A DNA stretch of 64,000 nucleotides from Prosthecobacter sp. (GTDB lineage Bacteria; Verrucomicrobiota; Verrucomicrobiia; Verrucomicrobiales; Verrucomicrobiaceae). The stretch's first letter is position 1; each line of letters begins with the position of its first letter. The notes beneath the pieces were generated by a model. That model was given only the letters and a program-made list of their open reading frames with translations, was not told where the DNA came from and did not search any database. Positions 53,677 through 62,517 of this stretch are shown here, piece by piece. The position numbers and the translations under genes were made by a program. The stretch covers positions 248,001 through 312,000 of the forward strand of contig NZ_JAXMIH010000014.1 of NCBI RefSeq assembly GCF_034366625.1, given 5' to 3'.

Positions 53677-54888
53677 ATGATCCGTGCCCTGATTCTCGTC
53701 CTCCTGCTTGCCAGTCTCGGTTGGTGGTTGGATCGCGAGCACCAGGCGGGCCGGTTCCAACGTGTGGATGAGCTGTTCCTCGATTTCCTCGTCGCCAATG
53801 CGCGCGAGCGCTTTGTCATGGCCGCTGACCATGCGCAGGCTGCTGCACCCGTGGTTCTCGTGAAGATGCGGGTGGCGGACAAGACTGAGTATGCCGGCTG
53901 GCCACCGCGTCCGCTCGACTGGCAGATGGTGCTCAAAGGACTGCAGCCCTTCGACCCTGCAGTCGTCGTCATTCCCGAGACCCTCACATGGGGCAAACCC
54001 TCGCCGGAATTCGTGAGCGAAGCCGCCCAGGCTCTGATGCCGTTTCCGAGCACGGTCCTCGGTGTCGAAGCCCAGATCGCCACCAGTCGCGAAACCCCGG
54101 CGTTCCTCGGTGGCCTTGAAGATTCGCTGCCGAACTTTCAAAAGGTGCAGGGCAGCATCGAACCCGTGCCACCATTGGGCGCTTTGATTGCTGCGCCCGA
54201 TGATTTGATGCGTCGGCAGGCCGAGCTCGGCATCACCGTCACACGAAAAACAGACGGCACCGTCATGCTGCCCTACGCCGTGCAGGAGAGCGGGCATCTC
54301 CGGCCCAGTGTCCTCGCCCAGGCCCTCGCACGTTTCACACGGACACCCTATGCCACGCATCGGCTGCTGCTGGGGCCCGGAGCCGGCGCCTACCTTTCCA
54401 ATGGCACGTTTGTGCCGCTGTCTCTGTCAGGTGAACTGGCGGTGGATGCGAAGCAAACCTTCCACGAGGTCGATGCGCTCAATCTGATGACCGTGGAAAT
54501 GGCCGAGGCTTTGTCACCTCAGGACAAGCAGCATCTCTCTGGTGGCAAAGTCATCGTGATCGGCACCGATGACGATTCCCCCGGTGGGCTGGCACGCCTA
54601 AATGCGCAGGCGCTGGCCCAAGTGCTCGCCATGCCGCGCTTGCGGCTTCTTCCACCCATGGTGCAATGGATCGTCTGGGCAGTGGCGGGTCTGGCCGGAG
54701 CATGGCTTGTTTTTTTCGTACCACGGCCCAAATCCATTCTCCGTGGCGGGCTTTGTATCTTTGCCGCCTTGGTGATCTGCTTCCTCGCCTTCCAGTCCAG
54801 CCTCATCTGGTGCCCGCCTACGATTCCGGCGGCGATTATGGCTGCATCGACGGTGTTTGCCCGTTTCGCGGGCCGCAGGAAGGTCTGA
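53677..54888 (+). CDS. CHASE2-like extracytoplasmic domain protein
   Basis: A 403-residue inner-membrane protein. It has an N-terminal helix (LILVLLLASLGWWL), then a large outside domain (about 30-325) with PLDWQMVLKGLQPFDPAVVVI, ELGITVTRKTDGTV and VIVIGTDDDSPGGLA segments of the CHASE2 fold, and three C-terminal helices (IVWAVAGLAGAWLVFF and two more). Unlike typical CHASE2 receptors, nothing cytoplasmic such as a kinase or cyclase follows; the protein stops after the helices and a short basic tail (RRKV). It may be an orphan sensor lacking its output module. It follows clpC by 30 bp and may be cotranscribed. Confidence 0.75.
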   Translation: MIRALILVLLLASLGWWLDREHQAGRFQRVDELFLDFLVANARERFVMAADHAQAAAPVVLVKMRVADKTEYAGWPPRPLDWQMVLKGLQPFDPAVVVIPETLTWGKPSPEFVSEAAQALMPFPSTVLGVEAQIATSRETPAFLGGLEDSLPNFQKVQGSIEPVPPLGALIAAPDDLMRRQAELGITVTRKTDGTVMLPYAVQESGHLRPSVLAQALARFTRTPYATHRLLLGPGAGAYLSNGTFVPLSLSGELAVDAKQTFHEVDALNLMTVEMAEALSPQDKQHLSGGKVIVIGTDDDSPGGLARLNAQALAQVLAMPRLRLLPPMVQWIVWAVAGLAGAWLVFFVPRPKSILRGGLCIFAALVICFLAFQSSLIWCPPTIPAAIMAASTVFARFAGRRKV

Positions 54889-54954
54889 AGGCCAAGTTCG
54901 CCCTTGTGCACGGCCTTCGAGACCCTAGTATCGCCCTCCCCCTAAAAAAACTGC

Positions 54955-56313
54955 ATGCGTTTCCGTAACCTGACGCGCCGACGTGAGATCGGCGCCAACT
55001 CCTACCTCCTCGAAGCCGGGGATCATCGTGTCGTGCTGGATTCCGGCATGCACCCGAAACGAGCGGGCTTCGATGCCCTGCCTGATTTCGGCCCGCTTCC
55101 GCACAAAGCGGCGAACGCCATCGTCATCACCCACGCACACCACGATCACATCGGCTCGCTGCCCGTGCTGCAGCGCAAGCAGCCAAACACGCCGGTGCTC
55201 ATGACCGAGATCACCGGCGAGCTGTCATCCGCCATGCTGCACAACTCCGTCAACGTCATGACGAAGCAGCGCGAGGAGGAAAGCATCACCGAGTATCCGC
55301 TCTTCACGCACCGCGAGCTCGATGAAATCCGCGCGCAGTGGATCTATCGCGACATCGACCGCCCGTTCACCATCCCGGACACCGAACTGGAAGCCACCAT
55401 GTTCGATGCCGGCCATATCCTTGGCTCCACCGGCGTTTTGATCCGCGAAGGCAGCAACACGCTCTTCTACACCGGCGATGTGAACTTCGAGGCGCAGACC
55501 ATCTGCCGCGCCGCCGATTTCCCCACCAGCGGCATCGACGTCATGATTGCCGAAACCACGCGTGGCGATTACGCACGCCCTGAGAACTTCTCCCGCAAGG
55601 CCGAAAAAGAACGTCTCGCAGGCGTCATACGCGACACGCACGAAGCTGGCGGTGCCGTGATGATTCCCGTCTTTGCCCTCGGCAAAACGCAGGAGGTCAT
55701 GCTCATGCTGCACGAGCTGCATCAGGAAGGCCTGATCCCCGAAATGCCGCTCTACATCGGCGGCCTGAGCACCAAGATCACCGTCCTTTACGATCACTAT
55801 GCCTCACGCAGCCGCCGCAGCTACCCCGGTTTCCGGCTGTTGGAGGACATGAAAATGCTCGTGCCGCGCAAAAGCAAAAAACGCCAGGAGATCATCTCCA
55901 GCCCGCGCACGCTCTACGCGCTCTCCAGCGGCATGATGACCGAGCACACCGTCTCCAACACTTTCGCGCAAAAGTTCCTCGATAATCCGCGCAACACCGT
56001 CTGTTTCGTCGGCTACACCGATCCTGAATCCCCCGGCTACAAGATTCGCAACGCCAAACCGGGCGAGATGATCAAACTCTCCCGTGACCTCCCTGCTGTG
56101 GCGCTGCATGCCCGTGTCGAAAGCTTCGACCTCAGCGCCCATGCCTCACGCGAGCAGATCGCCGAATACATCGAGAAGGTAAAGCCGAAAAAACTCCTCC
56201 TCGTCCACGGCGAAGAACCCGCCCAAATGTGGTTCACCCGCCGCTTCACTGAAAGCATCCCCGGCACTGAAATCATCCGCCCCGAGCCGCATCAGCCCAT
56301 CGATCTCTGGTAA
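54955..56313 (+). CDS. MBL-fold beta-CASP RNA-metabolism hydrolase
   Basis: A 452-residue protein of the metallo-beta-lactamase fold. The zinc motif is H60-A-H62-H-D64-H65 in VITHAHHDHIG, with later MFDAGHILGSTG and LFYTGDVNFEAQ ligands. The beta-CASP domain contains VMIPVFALGKTQEVMLML and ends with ARVESFDLSAHASREQI and LLLVHGEEPAQMWF. This is the CPSF73/YSH1-like exonuclease group, suggesting RNA processing, though no activity is proven. It lies 12 bp before folA and may be cotranscribed with it. The leader is purine-poor. Confidence 0.9.
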   Translation: MRFRNLTRRREIGANSYLLEAGDHRVVLDSGMHPKRAGFDALPDFGPLPHKAANAIVITHAHHDHIGSLPVLQRKQPNTPVLMTEITGELSSAMLHNSVNVMTKQREEESITEYPLFTHRELDEIRAQWIYRDIDRPFTIPDTELEATMFDAGHILGSTGVLIREGSNTLFYTGDVNFEAQTICRAADFPTSGIDVMIAETTRGDYARPENFSRKAEKERLAGVIRDTHEAGGAVMIPVFALGKTQEVMLMLHELHQEGLIPEMPLYIGGLSTKITVLYDHYASRSRRSYPGFRLLEDMKMLVPRKSKKRQEIISSPRTLYALSSGMMTEHTVSNTFAQKFLDNPRNTVCFVGYTDPESPGYKIRNAKPGEMIKLSRDLPAVALHARVESFDLSAHASREQIAEYIEKVKPKKLLLVHGEEPAQMWFTRRFTESIPGTEIIRPEPHQPIDLW

Positions 56314-56325
56314 ATTCGGCCAGCC

Positions 56326-56802
56326 ATGCCGCGCCTCATCGCCATCGTCGCCATGTCCAGCAACCGTGTCATCGGACGCGAAGGCAAGCTGCCGTGGCAT
56401 TTCCCCGAAGATCTGAAGTTCTTCAAGCGCACCACCCTCGGCCACCCCATCCTCATGGGCCGCGCCACCTTCGACTCCATCGGCCGCCCGCTCCCCGGCC
56501 GCCAGAACATCGTCCTCAGCCGCACGATGCAGCCCCGCGAGGGCATCACCGTCATCCGCGATGTCTCCGAACTGCCCCAGGTCTGCGGCGATGCTGAAAC
56601 CATCTTCGTCATCGGCGGCGCCCGCGTTTTTGAAGAACTGCTGCCGCAGTGCGATGGTCTTTACCTCACCTGGATTGCCAAACCTTACGAAGGCGACGTT
56701 TTATTGCCACCCTTCGAACATCTCTTCCAGCTCAAGGAGGTCGTTGAGCAGTTGGAGGGCCTGGAATTCCGGTATTACGAGCGCATCACGACGGTCGTTT
56801 GA
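56326..56802 (+). CDS. folA: Dihydrofolate reductase
   Basis: A 158-residue cytosolic enzyme reducing dihydrofolate to tetrahydrofolate with NADPH. The signature residues are present: AMSSNRVIGREGKLPWHFPEDLKFFKRTT with the folate-binding Glu/Asp (PED), GRATFDSIGRPLPGRQNIVLSR, and FVIGGARVFEELLP near the NADPH site. Full length for a bacterial type I DHFR. It lies 12 bp after the beta-CASP gene. thyA is not in the window. It is followed by a region of periodic repeats and a strong terminator. Confidence 0.95.
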   Translation: MPRLIAIVAMSSNRVIGREGKLPWHFPEDLKFFKRTTLGHPILMGRATFDSIGRPLPGRQNIVLSRTMQPREGITVIRDVSELPQVCGDAETIFVIGGARVFEELLPQCDGLYLTWIAKPYEGDVLLPPFEHLFQLKEVVEQLEGLEFRYYERITTVV

Positions 56803-56810
56803 GAGCCGGG

Positions 56811-56850
56811 TTTACAACCAGCTTACAACTCATTTACGACCACCTGACGT
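56811..56850 (+). promoter_or_regulatory. 11-bp periodic direct repeats (operator-like)
   Basis: Three heptamers at an 11-bp period: tttacaa (56811-56817), cttacaa (56822-56828) and tttacga (56833-56839), plus a weaker fourth, ctgacgt (56844-56850). The spacing equals one DNA turn and recalls response-regulator boxes such as the TTnACA repeats of Bacillus PhoP. The repeats start 9 bp after the folA stop. The about 300 bp up to the next gene hold no convincing coding frame. Confidence 0.4.
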
Positions 56851-56955
56851 ATTGTTTCCGGCCTGTGGAAGAATACCACCAGACAACGAACTGGAGACGG
56901 TTCAGTCAAACATTTCAAATAGTGGTTCCTTCTGGCTGTTGGACTCTATCAAGCG

Positions 56956-56991
56956 ACGGGGCGGATCGGGTGATCCGCCCCGTTTGCTTTT
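56956..56991 (+). terminator. Strong rho-independent terminator, 12-bp stem
   Basis: A perfect 12-bp stem, acggggcggatc (56956-56967) with gatccgccccgt (56972-56983), a 4-nt loop gggt and ttgctttt after it. It lies 154 bp beyond the folA stop, which is far for a simple gene terminator, and 113 bp before the metallophosphoesterase start. It may end a short transcript begun near the 11-bp repeats. Confidence 0.85.
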
Positions 56992-57104
56992 CCGGAAGCA
57001 GTCGTTTCAAGCCAACGATGAGACATAGGTGGTTTTCCAGAGCCGAAATGCTTGATTTCCCGGCTCATGTCCCGAAGATGCGCGAATCGCCGCCAACCTA
57101 GACG

Positions 57105-57827
57105 ATGAAATTCGCCATCTTCGGAGACATTCACGCCAACCTGGAAGCCCTGCAGACCGTTCTGTGGGACGCTCAGGAGCAGGGTTGTTCCAATTACGTC
57201 TGTTTGGGTGACATCGTCGGTTACGCCGCCAATCCGGTCGAATGCCTGCAGACCGTGCGTGACATGGGCTGCCCTGTGGTGCGCGGCAATCACGATGAAG
57301 GTGCTGCCAGCGAGAGTTCGCTCGAAGAATTGAACCCGCTGGCCCAGAACGCTCTTCTCTGGACTCGTTCACAGCTCAGCGAAGAACAACGCCAGTGGCT
57401 GCGCGATTTGAAACTGGTACGCCAGGTGCGTGACTTCACCATCGTCCATGCCACGCTCGATTCCCCTGGCAACTGGGGCTACGTGACCAACCGCTTCGAT
57501 GCGATGGCCAGCTTCAGCTACCAGTTCACCCAGGTCTGCTTCTACGGTCACACGCATGTGCCGCGCATCTTTGAAAAGGATGACGCCGTGCGTGCCGCCC
57601 GTGGCACCGATGTCATGCTACAACGCGGCGTGAAATACTTCGTCAATGTTGGCAGCGTCGGCCAGCCGCGTGATGGTGACTGGCGTGCCGCCTACGCCAT
57701 CTACGATGTCCAGGCGCAGACGATCACGATCCGCCGCCTCGAATACGACATCGAGACCGCTCAGAGCAAAATCCGCGAAGCTGGCCTGCCCTCGCTGCTC
57801 GCCGATCGCCTCGCTTTGGGCAAATGA
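57105..57827 (+). CDS. Calcineurin-like metallophosphoesterase
   Basis: A 240-residue cytosolic protein. All five metal-binding motifs of the family are in order: FGDIHANLEAL, GDIVGYAANP, RGNHDEGA, TIVHATLDSPGNW and YGHTHVPRIF, followed by VNVGSVGQPRDGD. The group includes YfcE-type phosphodiesterases and AAD-like phosphatases; the substrate is unknown. It overlaps the next GT9 gene by ATGA, so both are probably made together. It lies downstream of the terminator and operator-like repeats. Confidence 0.9.
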   Translation: MKFAIFGDIHANLEALQTVLWDAQEQGCSNYVCLGDIVGYAANPVECLQTVRDMGCPVVRGNHDEGAASESSLEELNPLAQNALLWTRSQLSEEQRQWLRDLKLVRQVRDFTIVHATLDSPGNWGYVTNRFDAMASFSYQFTQVCFYGHTHVPRIFEKDDAVRAARGTDVMLQRGVKYFVNVGSVGQPRDGDWRAAYAIYDVQAQTITIRRLEYDIETAQSKIREAGLPSLLADRLALGK

Positions 57828-58843
57828 GCGCCGCCACGCGCCAGCTTCCCAGCCTGCGCGACTTCAAATCCGCGCTCATCATCAAGCCAAGCTCGCTGGG
57901 CGACATCGTCCACACCCTGCCCGCTGTGAAGGCGCTGCGTGATGCTCATCCGCATCTGAAAATCCGCTGGCTTGCCAACACCGAGTGGATGCCGATCCTG
58001 CAAGGCAGCCCGCTCATCGACGAGGTCATCCCGTTTCCCCGCAAGACTTTTCGCGGCCTTCCCGGCCTCCTCCGTTTCTGGAACTGGCGTCGCACTTGGA
58101 TGCTGCTGCCGCGTGAAGAGCCCGAGATCGTCCTCGATTTCCAAGGCCTGCTGCGCAGCGGTCTTACCAGTAGTTGGCGTGGGGCACAGTGCGTCATCGG
58201 ACTTTCAGATGCGCGTGAAGGCGCGCACTGGTTTTACAACCACACCGTGTCCGTTGATGCCGGCACACATGCTGTGGATCGCTATCTGGAGCTTCCACGT
58301 GCGCTAGGCATCAAAATCGAGCCTCAAGACATCACGTTTGATCTCACTCCTGGCACACCGCCCGCTGACTGGCCGGAATCACTCACAAATGTCATCGTTT
58401 TGCACCCGTGGTCGCGTGGTGAAGGCAAATCACTCTCCAACCCGGCCTTGCAGGCACTTTGTGACGCCCTGGCACCGCATCCTGTCGTCCTTGTCGGCAT
58501 GACAGACGACAAAGCTCGTCCCACCGGCACTCATATTCATGACTGGAGCCACCGCACCTCTCTACCGGAGCTGATTTGGGTCATGCGGCAGGCGAAATTC
58601 TGCATCAGCGTCGATAGCGGCCCCATGCACATCGCCGCCGCCGTCAATCCAAACACCCTCGGCATCCATACCTGGAGCGATCCCCGCAAAGTCGGCCCAT
58701 ATCCGCTCGGCGTTCACGTTTGGAAGACCGGACGCATCGCCAAACGTGATGAGCTCACTGCTGCGGAGTGTTTGGGTGATGCCAGCGTGGACGATGCTGC
58801 CGCGCGGGACATAGGCGCATGGGTGCATGCTGCGCTGCGTTAA
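57824..58843 (+). CDS. Glycosyltransferase family 9 (heptosyltransferase-like)
   Basis: A 339-residue cytoplasmic GT9 enzyme. The N-terminal segment ALIIKPSSLGDIVHTLPAVKALRD is typical of WaaC/RfaF heptosyltransferases. The C-terminal domain has the nucleotide-sugar region VIVLHPWSRGEGKSLSN, CISVDSGPMHIAAAV and a late GPYPLGVHVWKT. It probably adds heptose or another sugar to lipopolysaccharide core, implying a Gram-negative outer membrane. Its start overlaps the metallophosphoesterase stop; its stop overlaps the stop of the convergent DUF1552 gene by four bases. Confidence 0.88.
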   Translation: MSAATRQLPSLRDFKSALIIKPSSLGDIVHTLPAVKALRDAHPHLKIRWLANTEWMPILQGSPLIDEVIPFPRKTFRGLPGLLRFWNWRRTWMLLPREEPEIVLDFQGLLRSGLTSSWRGAQCVIGLSDAREGAHWFYNHTVSVDAGTHAVDRYLELPRALGIKIEPQDITFDLTPGTPPADWPESLTNVIVLHPWSRGEGKSLSNPALQALCDALAPHPVVLVGMTDDKARPTGTHIHDWSHRTSLPELIWVMRQAKFCISVDSGPMHIAAAVNPNTLGIHTWSDPRKVGPYPLGVHVWKTGRIAKRDELTAAECLGDASVDDAAARDIGAWVHAALR

Positions 58844-60078
58844 ACCAGCCCGCGCATCGTTCCTGTGCTGGTCGCAAACTTGTCTGTCTCCACACCCATG
58901 CGCTGCGCGATGCTCACAAAGAGATTGGGCAGCGGGTAATTGTTCCGCGCATCAAAAGCAAGGTGCTGACCATGCTTATAGCCGCCACCGGCGAGGAGCA
59001 TGGGCAGGTTCGTGGTTAGATGCCCGCTGGCGTTGCCCAGATTGCTGCCCAGCAGCACTTGTGTGTGGTCGAGCAGGTTTGACTGGCTGTCCTTGAGGCT
59101 CGTGAGGAAGTCGAAGAACGCCTGAATGGTCGCCTGCTCGATGAGTTCGAGCTGGCGCAGCATGTCGGGGTTCTTGCCGTGATGCGAGAGGCCGTGGTAG
59201 CCGAGCTGCACGCCGGGAATCCGCGGAACGTTGCCATAGCCGGTGCTGCCGAGTGTGATCAGGCGCGTGCTGTCAGTTTCCAGCGCGAGACGCATGACTT
59301 CAAAATGCGCCCGCAGCGTGCCGACGAGGTCAATGGACGATATTTCGCCCGGTGGCTTGGCTTTCACTTCAGGCTTCGGTGTTTGGCTCCACTGCGCGGT
59401 CTTGGCGAGCTGTTGCTCCGTTTCACGCACAGCGGTGAAGAATTGATCGAGCTTGTCACGATCCGCAGCGCTGACTTTGCGCTCCATCGCTTTCGCATCA
59501 TCCAGCACCGCGTCCATGATGCTGCGGCCATCTCGCAGGTCACGCTGCTGGTTGGCAATCTCTTGGGCCGAGCCTGTGAGGAAAAGTTTGGCAAAGGCTT
59601 TGGCGGCTGATTGCTCCGGTGGAATAGCGACACCATTGGCCGACCACGACAGCGTCTTCTCGCCGAGTGTGAGCGAGGCAAAGCGGGTTTGGTCACCAAT
59701 CTTCGCCGCGATGAACTGATCCAGCGAGATGGTGTTCTTGAAGGTGCGCGCACCAGGGAATGGCGCGGCGGTGAGGAAGGATTTTTCAGCCGAGTGGCCG
59801 CCATCGACGCTCGGATGACTGGTGCCGGAGAAGACGGTGAATTTTTTGCGCAACGCCTCACCGGGCTGCAAATAACGGCTCAGCGCATAGTCGGCTCCGG
59901 CTTGCTCAGGGAAAAAATTGGCCGGAATGAAGCCGAGCGGGATGTTGATGGCGACGAATCGGCGCGGCGCGGTCTCAGCAGCGGCACGCAGGCGCAAGGG
60001 CAGCATGGCTTCCAGTAGCGGCAGCGCCAGGCTGACGCCGGATCCACGGAGAAAAGTGCGACGAGAGAGCGGTTTCAT
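58840..60078 (-). CDS. DUF1552 twin-arginine-exported protein
   Basis: A 412-residue exported protein. Its N-terminus has a twin-arginine signal (SRRTFLRGSGVSLALPLLEAML). The body matches DUF1552, a family found almost only in PVC bacteria and some delta-proteobacteria, usually beside DUF1592-type cytochromes. Features include FVAINIPLGFIPANFFPEQAG, TSHPSVDGGHSAEKSFLTAA and GSTGYGNVPRIPGVQLGYHG. It recalls a metal- or cofactor-dependent hydrolase fold (DUF1501-like), with no proven activity. It lies 12 bp downstream of the DUF1592 gene on the same strand and is surely in the same operon. Confidence 0.9.
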   Translation of the reverse strand: MKPLSRRTFLRGSGVSLALPLLEAMLPLRLRAAAETAPRRFVAINIPLGFIPANFFPEQAGADYALSRYLQPGEALRKKFTVFSGTSHPSVDGGHSAEKSFLTAAPFPGARTFKNTISLDQFIAAKIGDQTRFASLTLGEKTLSWSANGVAIPPEQSAAKAFAKLFLTGSAQEIANQQRDLRDGRSIMDAVLDDAKAMERKVSAADRDKLDQFFTAVRETEQQLAKTAQWSQTPKPEVKAKPPGEISSIDLVGTLRAHFEVMRLALETDSTRLITLGSTGYGNVPRIPGVQLGYHGLSHHGKNPDMLRQLELIEQATIQAFFDFLTSLKDSQSNLLDHTQVLLGSNLGNASGHLTTNLPMLLAGGGYKHGQHLAFDARNNYPLPNLFVSIAQRMGVETDKFATSTGTMRGLV

Positions 60079-60090
60079 AAAGTGGGCAAG

Positions 60091-62421
60091 TTAGCGGGTG
60101 GCGAAGGTTTCACTCTGCACGATGGCGTGAATCAGCGTGCGCAGGCCATTGCCTTGCGTCTGGGTTTGCTCGACGATCTTGTCGATGGCCGCACGGTCGC
60201 TGAAGCCCATCTCGCGGCCCAGGGCATAGCTCAGCAGCTTCTCCGTGAGGCAACGTGCGAAGTCGGCCCGCCGTGCGAGCAGCAGCTTCTTGAACGCGCG
60301 GATGTCGGCAAAGGCTTCACCGCTCGCCGTTTGGCCGCTGCTGTCCACTAGGGCACCTTTCACCACGCTGCCCCAGTTGTGCTCCACGTTGGTCACATTC
60401 CAGCGCAGGTAGTTTTCACGATAATCGCCGATGGGATCAAAGCTCTCCAGCGCAAAACCTGGCGGATCAATCTGGCGGTGACACACGTTGCAGCTCTCCA
60501 CGTTGCGGTGCTTCGCCAGTTGCTCGCGCACCGTCTCAGCGCCGCGAATATCCGGCTCAATGCCAGCCGTGTTCGGTGGCGGTGGTGGCGTGGGCTGTCC
60601 GAGGATGTTTTCCAGCACCCACACGCCACGCAGCACGGGCGAGGTCGTCGTGCCGTTCGCCGTGACCTTCAGCACCGCCGCCTGCGTGAGCACCCCGCCG
60701 CGCACGCTGTCGGCGGGCAACGCTACTTTGCGCAAATCGAGCCCCGTCACGTCAGCAACGCCGTAGTGCTCGGCCAGTCGTTGATTCAGCATCGCCCACC
60801 TGGCATCCAGGAGGTCTTCGATGGGCAAATCCGCCTTCAGCATCTCGCGGAAGTAGCCCTCGCTCTCCCACAGCATGCTCACTTGCAGCAGCTCGTCGAA
60901 CTTCTTGTACAGCTTCTCGTCAGGTGTGGTGTCGTTGAGCTGGCGCAGGTGCAGCCATTGCCCGGTGAAGTTTTTCACGAAGGTCTCGCTCTTGGGGCTG
61001 CTCAGCAAGCGCTCGGCCTGCGCACGCAGCACGGCGGGCGTGCTGAGTTGCTTCTTGGCAGCCAGGGCCAGCAACTCATCATCCGGCGGAGCGCTGCACA
61101 AAAAATACGACAAGCGCACGGCGAGCTCTGCTGCCGCGATGCGCGTAGTGTCAGGCTGCGATGCTTCACGCAGATAGATGAAATTGGGCGAGCACAGCAC
61201 CGCGATCAAACCTGCGCGCAAACTCTCTTCAAAGCTGCGCCCGGACTCCAGCAGTGACTTGGTGAGCGACACAAAGCGGGCCACCTCACCGTCCTCGGCC
61301 ACACGGCGAAACGCCCGTGGCACAAAACCGCTCAAAATGCGCTCCGCATCGGCCAGCGTGCCCGTTTTGAGGTCAGTGGTGCCGAGCAATCGCGTGTGAC
61401 TCTCCGGCGGCCATTGCTCAATGAGCGGCCCCGTGATCTCGACCTCGCCGAAACCAACACCGGGATACACCACGCCCGGCTTTTTCTTGAGATAGCCCGG
61501 CAAACCGAGCGCGAAGAACTGAATGGCCGATTTCGCCTCCAGCAGCGCTTCGATCTCGAACATCTTCGGCTCCGCACTCACCTCATAGTAGCCCAGATTC
61601 TTGTGCGTTGCCTCCAGCCCGGCGAAACTCGATCCCGACACGGTGAACCACAGACGATCCGCTGCATCATGCGCCGCCGCTTGAAAGCGGAAGCGATACC
61701 GCCCGCGCACCGGGATGCGGTGATCACGCGTGGACACCTTGGAATACGACGAGTTGTCGGAGGAGGTGAAGATCACCACCCGGCCATCCACGAGGCTGTA
61801 AGTGCCATCGGCGAAATACGGCTTCACCTCCCGGGTCGAGTCCACCTTGAAGGTCTCCGTCTTCGGCCGATCACCCGTGACGATGGCCGCATCAATCGCC
61901 CGCCGTGCCGCCGCCAAGTAGCCCTGCATCTGCTCCGTCGAAACCGCCAGCGCCTCACCATTGTTATCAAAACCACCCGCCTGCTGATCCTCCGGCAGCA
62001 AGTCCTTCAAATCCAGATCCACCGCCAGCAGATCATTGATCGTGTTCTGATACTCAATGCGATTCAGCCGCCGCTGCACCACCTCACGCCCCGCACGATC
62101 CGCCGTGATGAGCGCCGGTTTGATCACACCAAGCACCTGCTCCAGTTCCGCTTTTGCAGGCTGCACTTGCTTTGCTGGCGGCATCTCCCCTTTCGCCATG
62201 CGGTCATGAATGCTCGTCCACAGATCCGTCTGCGCCCGGCCCGCCATGCCGTAGTCCACGAGTTCCAAATCCAGCCCACCTTTCTTCGTCTCCGCGTCAT
62301 GACACTCCAGGCAGTGCTTGTCGAAAAAGGCGCCGGCCTGTTGTTTCAGCGTCAACACCGTATCAGCCGCCCACAAACTGCCTGCGCTGAGCATGCAGGC
62401 CGTCAGCACCGCTTGGCGCAT
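60091..62421 (-). CDS. DUF1592/DUF1588/DUF1585 planctomycete-type cytochrome protein
   Basis: A protein of about 776 residues, exported by the signal MRQAVLTACMLSAGSLWA. It starts with a cytochrome c-like heme site CLECH (FFDKHCLECHDAETKKGG), then DUF1587 (RVVQRRLNRIEYQNTINDLL), a carbohydrate-binding-like region (about 240-330), DUF1595, DUF1592 (AELAVRLSYFLCSAPPD), DUF1588 (GGVLTQAAVLKVTANGTTTSP) and DUF1585 at the end (LLSYALGREMGF), with a second heme-like site CNVCH before PPGFALESFDPIG. This multidomain chain is a PVC hallmark. An ATG at 62460 would give a 13-residue longer N-terminus. Confidence 0.92.
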   Translation of the reverse strand: MRQAVLTACMLSAGSLWAADTVLTLKQQAGAFFDKHCLECHDAETKKGGLDLELVDYGMAGRAQTDLWTSIHDRMAKGEMPPAKQVQPAKAELEQVLGVIKPALITADRAGREVVQRRLNRIEYQNTINDLLAVDLDLKDLLPEDQQAGGFDNNGEALAVSTEQMQGYLAAARRAIDAAIVTGDRPKTETFKVDSTREVKPYFADGTYSLVDGRVVIFTSSDNSSYSKVSTRDHRIPVRGRYRFRFQAAAHDAADRLWFTVSGSSFAGLEATHKNLGYYEVSAEPKMFEIEALLEAKSAIQFFALGLPGYLKKKPGVVYPGVGFGEVEITGPLIEQWPPESHTRLLGTTDLKTGTLADAERILSGFVPRAFRRVAEDGEVARFVSLTKSLLESGRSFEESLRAGLIAVLCSPNFIYLREASQPDTTRIAAAELAVRLSYFLCSAPPDDELLALAAKKQLSTPAVLRAQAERLLSSPKSETFVKNFTGQWLHLRQLNDTTPDEKLYKKFDELLQVSMLWESEGYFREMLKADLPIEDLLDARWAMLNQRLAEHYGVADVTGLDLRKVALPADSVRGGVLTQAAVLKVTANGTTTSPVLRGVWVLENILGQPTPPPPPNTAGIEPDIRGAETVREQLAKHRNVESCNVCHRQIDPPGFALESFDPIGDYRENYLRWNVTNVEHNWGSVVKGALVDSSGQTASGEAFADIRAFKKLLLARRADFARCLTEKLLSYALGREMGFSDRAAIDKIVEQTQTQGNGLRTLIHAIVQSETFATR

Positions 62422-62517
62422 CGAAAAGAAGGGCAAAAGCCGCAGGGTGTCATCGTTCATCTGGCACACCGACTCTGCCGGGAGAATCGCCGCCTTCAAT
62501 GATTTATGTCGTCACGA

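Noticed and set aside
56799..57101. 100-codon plus-strand frame after folA
   Set aside because: It runs straight through the operator-like repeats and the perfect terminator hairpin, and its composition is not protein-like.
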